From Bacteroidota bacterium (GTDB lineage Bacteria; Bacteroidota; Bacteroidia; Chitinophagales; Chitinophagaceae): a stretch of DNA of 64,000 nt. Where the stretch lies: NCBI GenBank assembly GCA_020161535.1, contig JAIUNW010000004.1:124001-188000 (forward strand), written 5' to 3'. The translations under genes and the position numbers were made by a program. Below, one piece after another: positions 61,512 through 64,000 of this stretch. The notes beneath the pieces were generated by a model. It worked only from the letters and a program-made list of their open reading frames with translations. It was not told where the DNA came from and did not search any database. Every line of letters begins with the position of its first letter. Position 1 is the stretch's first letter.

Positions 61512-62939
61512 GTGAATTTTAGTGAACTACCCCTCGATCCGGGACTCATGGAAGGCATTGATGCTTCTGGTTATATCACGCTGACGCCAGTGCAGGAGCA
61601 AGTGATGCCACCCATTCTCGAAGGTCGGGATATCATCGCTTCGGCGCAGACCGGAACCGGAAAAACCGCTGCTTTTTTATTACCCATTCTAAGTAAGCTG
61701 ATCGAACATCGCCACGAAGGGCATACCAGTGGTGTGATCATCGTGCCCACGCGTGAACTCGCCATCCAGATTGCACAGCATGTGGAAGGGCTGGCTTATT
61801 TCACGCCCATCAGCAGTATTGCTATTTATGGTGGGGGCGACGGCAATGCTTTTGTGCAGGAGAAACAGGCGCTTCGAAAAGGCGTTGACCTGGTGATTGC
61901 CACGCCCGGCAAATTGATTGCCCACCTGAACATGGGTTATGTAGATTTTGGACAATTGCAATACCTGGTGCTCGATGAGGCCGATCGTATGCTCGATATG
62001 GGTTTTAGCGATGACATCATGCGCATCATCAAGTACCTGCCCGAGAAACGCCAGAGCCTGTTGTTTTCGGCCACCATGCCCGATAAAATCAGGCAATTGG
62101 CCCGCCGTATTCTGAAAAATCCCGTTGAAGTCAATATCGCGATCTCGAAGCCGCCGGAGAAAGTGGTGCAGAAAGCCTATGTAGTGTATGAGCCGCAGAA
62201 GAACCCACTGATCCAGCTCATCATCCGCGAAACAGTACACCGCAGCCTGATTGTTTTCTGTTCGCGCAAGCAAACGGTAAAGCAACTAACGCAGACCCTT
62301 AAACGCGCCAAATTCAATGTGGCTGAAATTCATTCTGATCTTGAACAGAGTGAACGCGAAGATTTGTTGCAAGGTTTTAGAAGCGGACGCATTCCAGTGA
62401 TAGTAGCTACCGATGTTTTATCGCGCGGAATTGATATCGACACCATCGACGTGGTGATCAACTACGATGTGCCCAATGATGCCGAAGATTATGTGCACCG
62501 CATTGGTCGTACGGCCCGTGCCGAGCGTGATGGAAAAGCGTTTACGCTGGTCAGTGACCGGGAGATTGGCCGCTTTGCGCGGATCGAACAGTTGATTGGC
62601 AAAGAAGTGGAAAAAGCACCGGTGCCGGCTGAATTGGGCGAGGCGCCTGCTTACCAACCGCGTCAGCGTGGCGGGGGTCGGGCACAGGGTCATCACCATC
62701 CCGGTAACGGACACCGTGGCAAAGGGCAGCACAAGCCCGGCCAGGGTGGGCAACGTCGCGACGGGCATGCACATGGTGCAAGTCAACCGAAAGGCCAGCG
62801 CAACCGGCCAGCGGGCGACAGGCCGCAGCAGAACGGTGGCCCGCGGGTACAGAACCAGGGCGACAAACCGGCAACTGGCGAGTCGAAGCCGTTACATGAG
62901 GCCGCTCAACCTGCCAGTGAAATACCACCAGTGGAATAA
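61512..62939 (+). CDS. DEAD-box RNA helicase (RhlE-like)
   Basis: Start GTG at 61512 (MNFSELPLDPGLMEG). The 475-residue protein has the Q motif (YITLTPVQ), AQTGTGKT, PTRELA, DEAD (VLDEADRMLDMGF), SAT, and the helicase C motifs (RGIDI, HRIGRTAR). The last about 90 residues form a Gly/His/Gln/Arg-rich tail typical of RhlE-type RNA binders. It unwinds RNA, for example during cold adaptation or ribosome assembly. It diverges from the SAM gene by 20 nt and abuts an amidase gene. Confidence 0.92.
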   Translation: MNFSELPLDPGLMEGIDASGYITLTPVQEQVMPPILEGRDIIASAQTGTGKTAAFLLPILSKLIEHRHEGHTSGVIIVPTRELAIQIAQHVEGLAYFTPISSIAIYGGGDGNAFVQEKQALRKGVDLVIATPGKLIAHLNMGYVDFGQLQYLVLDEADRMLDMGFSDDIMRIIKYLPEKRQSLLFSATMPDKIRQLARRILKNPVEVNIAISKPPEKVVQKAYVVYEPQKNPLIQLIIRETVHRSLIVFCSRKQTVKQLTQTLKRAKFNVAEIHSDLEQSEREDLLQGFRSGRIPVIVATDVLSRGIDIDTIDVVINYDVPNDAEDYVHRIGRTARAERDGKAFTLVSDREIGRFARIEQLIGKEVEKAPVPAELGEAPAYQPRQRGGGRAQGHHHPGNGHRGKGQHKPGQGGQRRDGHAHGASQPKGQRNRPAGDRPQQNGGPRVQNQGDKPATGESKPLHEAAQPASEIPPVE

Positions 62940-62940
62940 T

Positions 62941-63747
62941 ATGTTTCGTTTTCGTGTATGCATAGCTGTTATAGTTGTTTTGTTGTTGGCGCAGGCTGCC
63001 TGTAGCCCGAATCCGTATAGGACAACCAACAAAATGCACAAACAGCAGGTGAAAGCGATTACAAAAATGTTGCGCACCTATCCGCCGGCCAACAGCATTG
63101 AAACAGCCCCGTATTGGGTAGGCACTACCAATTTCGGCATTCGCAAACCCAACTATGTAGTAATACACCATACCGCGCAAAACAGTTGTGAACAAACCCT
63201 GCGCACCTTCACGATGCCCAAAACGCAGGTAAGCGCCCATTATGTGATTTGTAAAGACGGTACCATTCACCAAATGCTGAACGACTACCTGCGTGCACAC
63301 CATGCGGGTGTGGCGCAATGGGGCGGAAATACCGATTTGAATTCATCGAGCATCGGTATTGAACTTGATAACAATGGCTTCGAAGAATTTTCGCCACTGC
63401 AGATGCATAGTTTGCTGATACTACTCGATACGCTCAAACACCGGTACAATATTCCTGTGGCGAATTTTATTGGTCACGGTGATATCGCGCCCACGCGCAA
63501 GAACGATCCCAATTGGCGATTTAATTGGAAGTTGCTGGCCGATAGTGGTTATGGCAAATGGTATGTAGATACCACCGGGTTGGTACCGGTATACAATGAT
63601 ACCCTGGCGTTGAAGTTGATTGGGTACGATGTGCGCGATAGCCTGGCCGCGATCAATGCGTTTAAACGACATTGGTTGCAAGACAGTACACCTGGCATGA
63701 ATGATGCGGCCCGCAAAGTGCTGTATGGTGTATTGCTGGCGAAATAA
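62941..63747 (+). CDS. N-acetylmuramoyl-L-alanine amidase lipoprotein (AmiD-like)
   Basis: Start at the ATG at 62941, with a lipobox AQAAC (about residue 20). The frame is open further upstream inside the helicase tail, but those residues are not protein-like. The 268-residue protein is an Amidase_2 type: YVVIHHTAQNS, DYLRAHHAG, SIGIELDNNG and IGHGDIAPTRKNDP hold the zinc His and catalytic residues. It cleaves the amide link between muramic acid and the stem peptide in the periplasm. It starts 1 nt after the helicase stop. Confidence 0.9.
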   Translation: MFRFRVCIAVIVVLLLAQAACSPNPYRTTNKMHKQQVKAITKMLRTYPPANSIETAPYWVGTTNFGIRKPNYVVIHHTAQNSCEQTLRTFTMPKTQVSAHYVICKDGTIHQMLNDYLRAHHAGVAQWGGNTDLNSSSIGIELDNNGFEEFSPLQMHSLLILLDTLKHRYNIPVANFIGHGDIAPTRKNDPNWRFNWKLLADSGYGKWYVDTTGLVPVYNDTLALKLIGYDVRDSLAAINAFKRHWLQDSTPGMNDAARKVLYGVLLAK

Positions 63748-63753
63748 GTTGCT

Positions 63754-64000
63754 TTATTTCGGTTGCCAATTGTTCAATCGCTTGCTTAGTTCAACGAGAT
63801 GAATTTCTTCGGCCACTTCGCGCCTGGGCAGTCCGCTGTCTTTTTTTGTCCATTTTACGAGCCGGATAAACCCTTCTGAGATTTCGATACCGGTAATATT
63901 GCCGTCTTCAAAACAGCAACAACCCGCATTGAAATAACTGGGCTTCATATCACGGTAACTGACATTCACATAATCGTATTCGCGCCGGCGGCGGGGAATT
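63754..64000 (-). CDS. 3' end of a metallophosphoesterase gene
   Basis: The minus-strand frame is open from 64000 to a stop at 63754, so only about 80 C-terminal residues are visible; the start lies beyond the window. YFNAGCCCFEDGNITGIEIS followed by FIRLVKW matches the C-terminal end of calcineurin-like phosphoesterases (the GCC-F-DG form). The family assignment rests on this short piece. Confidence 0.55.
   Translation of the reverse strand, partial: IPRRRREYDYVNVSYRDMKPSYFNAGCCCFEDGNITGIEISEGFIRLVKWTKKDSGLPRREVAEEIHLVELSKRLNNWQPK

Noticed and set aside
62596..62940. In-frame upstream extension of the amidase reading frame within the helicase tail
   Set aside because: The residues mirror the repetitive helicase tail in another frame (Arg/Lys-rich), and a clean lipoprotein start exists at 62941.

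Overview
The window is chromosomal DNA from a member of the Bacteroidota, most likely the Chitinophagaceae or a close relative (inferred from gene families, no search run). Supporting signs are GldA, a secreted protein with a type IX (Por) sorting tail, a plant/Bacteroidetes-type long IspG, lipoproteins with short lipoboxes, an ECF sigma factor/anti-sigma pair, almost no Shine-Dalgarno sequences, and TAnnTTTG-type -7 boxes close to start codons. Fifty-seven protein genes are supported, two of them cut by the window edges. No rRNA, tRNA, CRISPR array, insertion sequence or prophage gene was seen.

Layout. 1-7.2 kb: a large two-part phosphoesterase (cut by the left edge) coupled to a beta-propeller lipoprotein, then a divergent pair encoding an HD-phosphohydrolase/Pycsar-effector-like membrane protein and a FUSC transporter. 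7.3-14.3 kb: 2-oxoacid:ferredoxin oxidoreductase alpha subunit without its beta partner; a tight four-gene operon (porin, Rieske lipoprotein, imelysin lipoprotein, di-haem protein) that looks like an envelope redox/iron module; gldA. 14.3-15.0 kb: a gene-free stretch with a 16-nt-period tandem array and a 31-nt inverted repeat. 15.0-21.3 kb: carbonic anhydrase with a SulP anion transporter, then an MHS-type MFS carrier divergent from acetyl-CoA synthetase. 21.3-30.2 kb: amidohydrolase, T9SS cargo protein, L,D-transpeptidase, LysM/BON/DUF4332 envelope genes, outer-membrane barrel, anti-sigma and ECF sigma factor.

30.3-40.3 kb: kbl, ridA, tsaB, an ArsR-type regulator with a persulfide dioxygenase-rhodanese enzyme, an orphan response regulator, a lipid acyltransferase, nadB, lysoplasmalogenase, a lipoprotein and an aldose epimerase. 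40.4-45.6 kb: class D beta-lactamase-like lipoprotein with batB/batC, then ispG. 45.6-53.3 kb: an operon of outer-membrane barrel, vanadium-haloperoxidase-like lipoprotein and TonB-dependent receptor, plus two DUF2157-like membrane proteins. 53.3-64 kb: fused B12 mutase icmF, AraC regulator divergent from aldehyde dehydrogenase and DUF779, a LacX-type epimerase overlapping a secreted SAM hydroxide adenosyltransferase, a DEAD-box helicase with a downstream amidase, and the 3' end of a second phosphoesterase.

The most distinctive items are the HD-PycTM fusion protein without an adjacent cyclase, the Rieske-imelysin-dihaem operon, the barrel-haloperoxidase-TonB receptor operon, the 16-nt minisatellite, the dispersed ACCCGWCGGGT palindromes, and repeated TATTTTTG boxes only 3-16 nt upstream of start codons. 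Functions come from motifs read by eye; no database search was possible.
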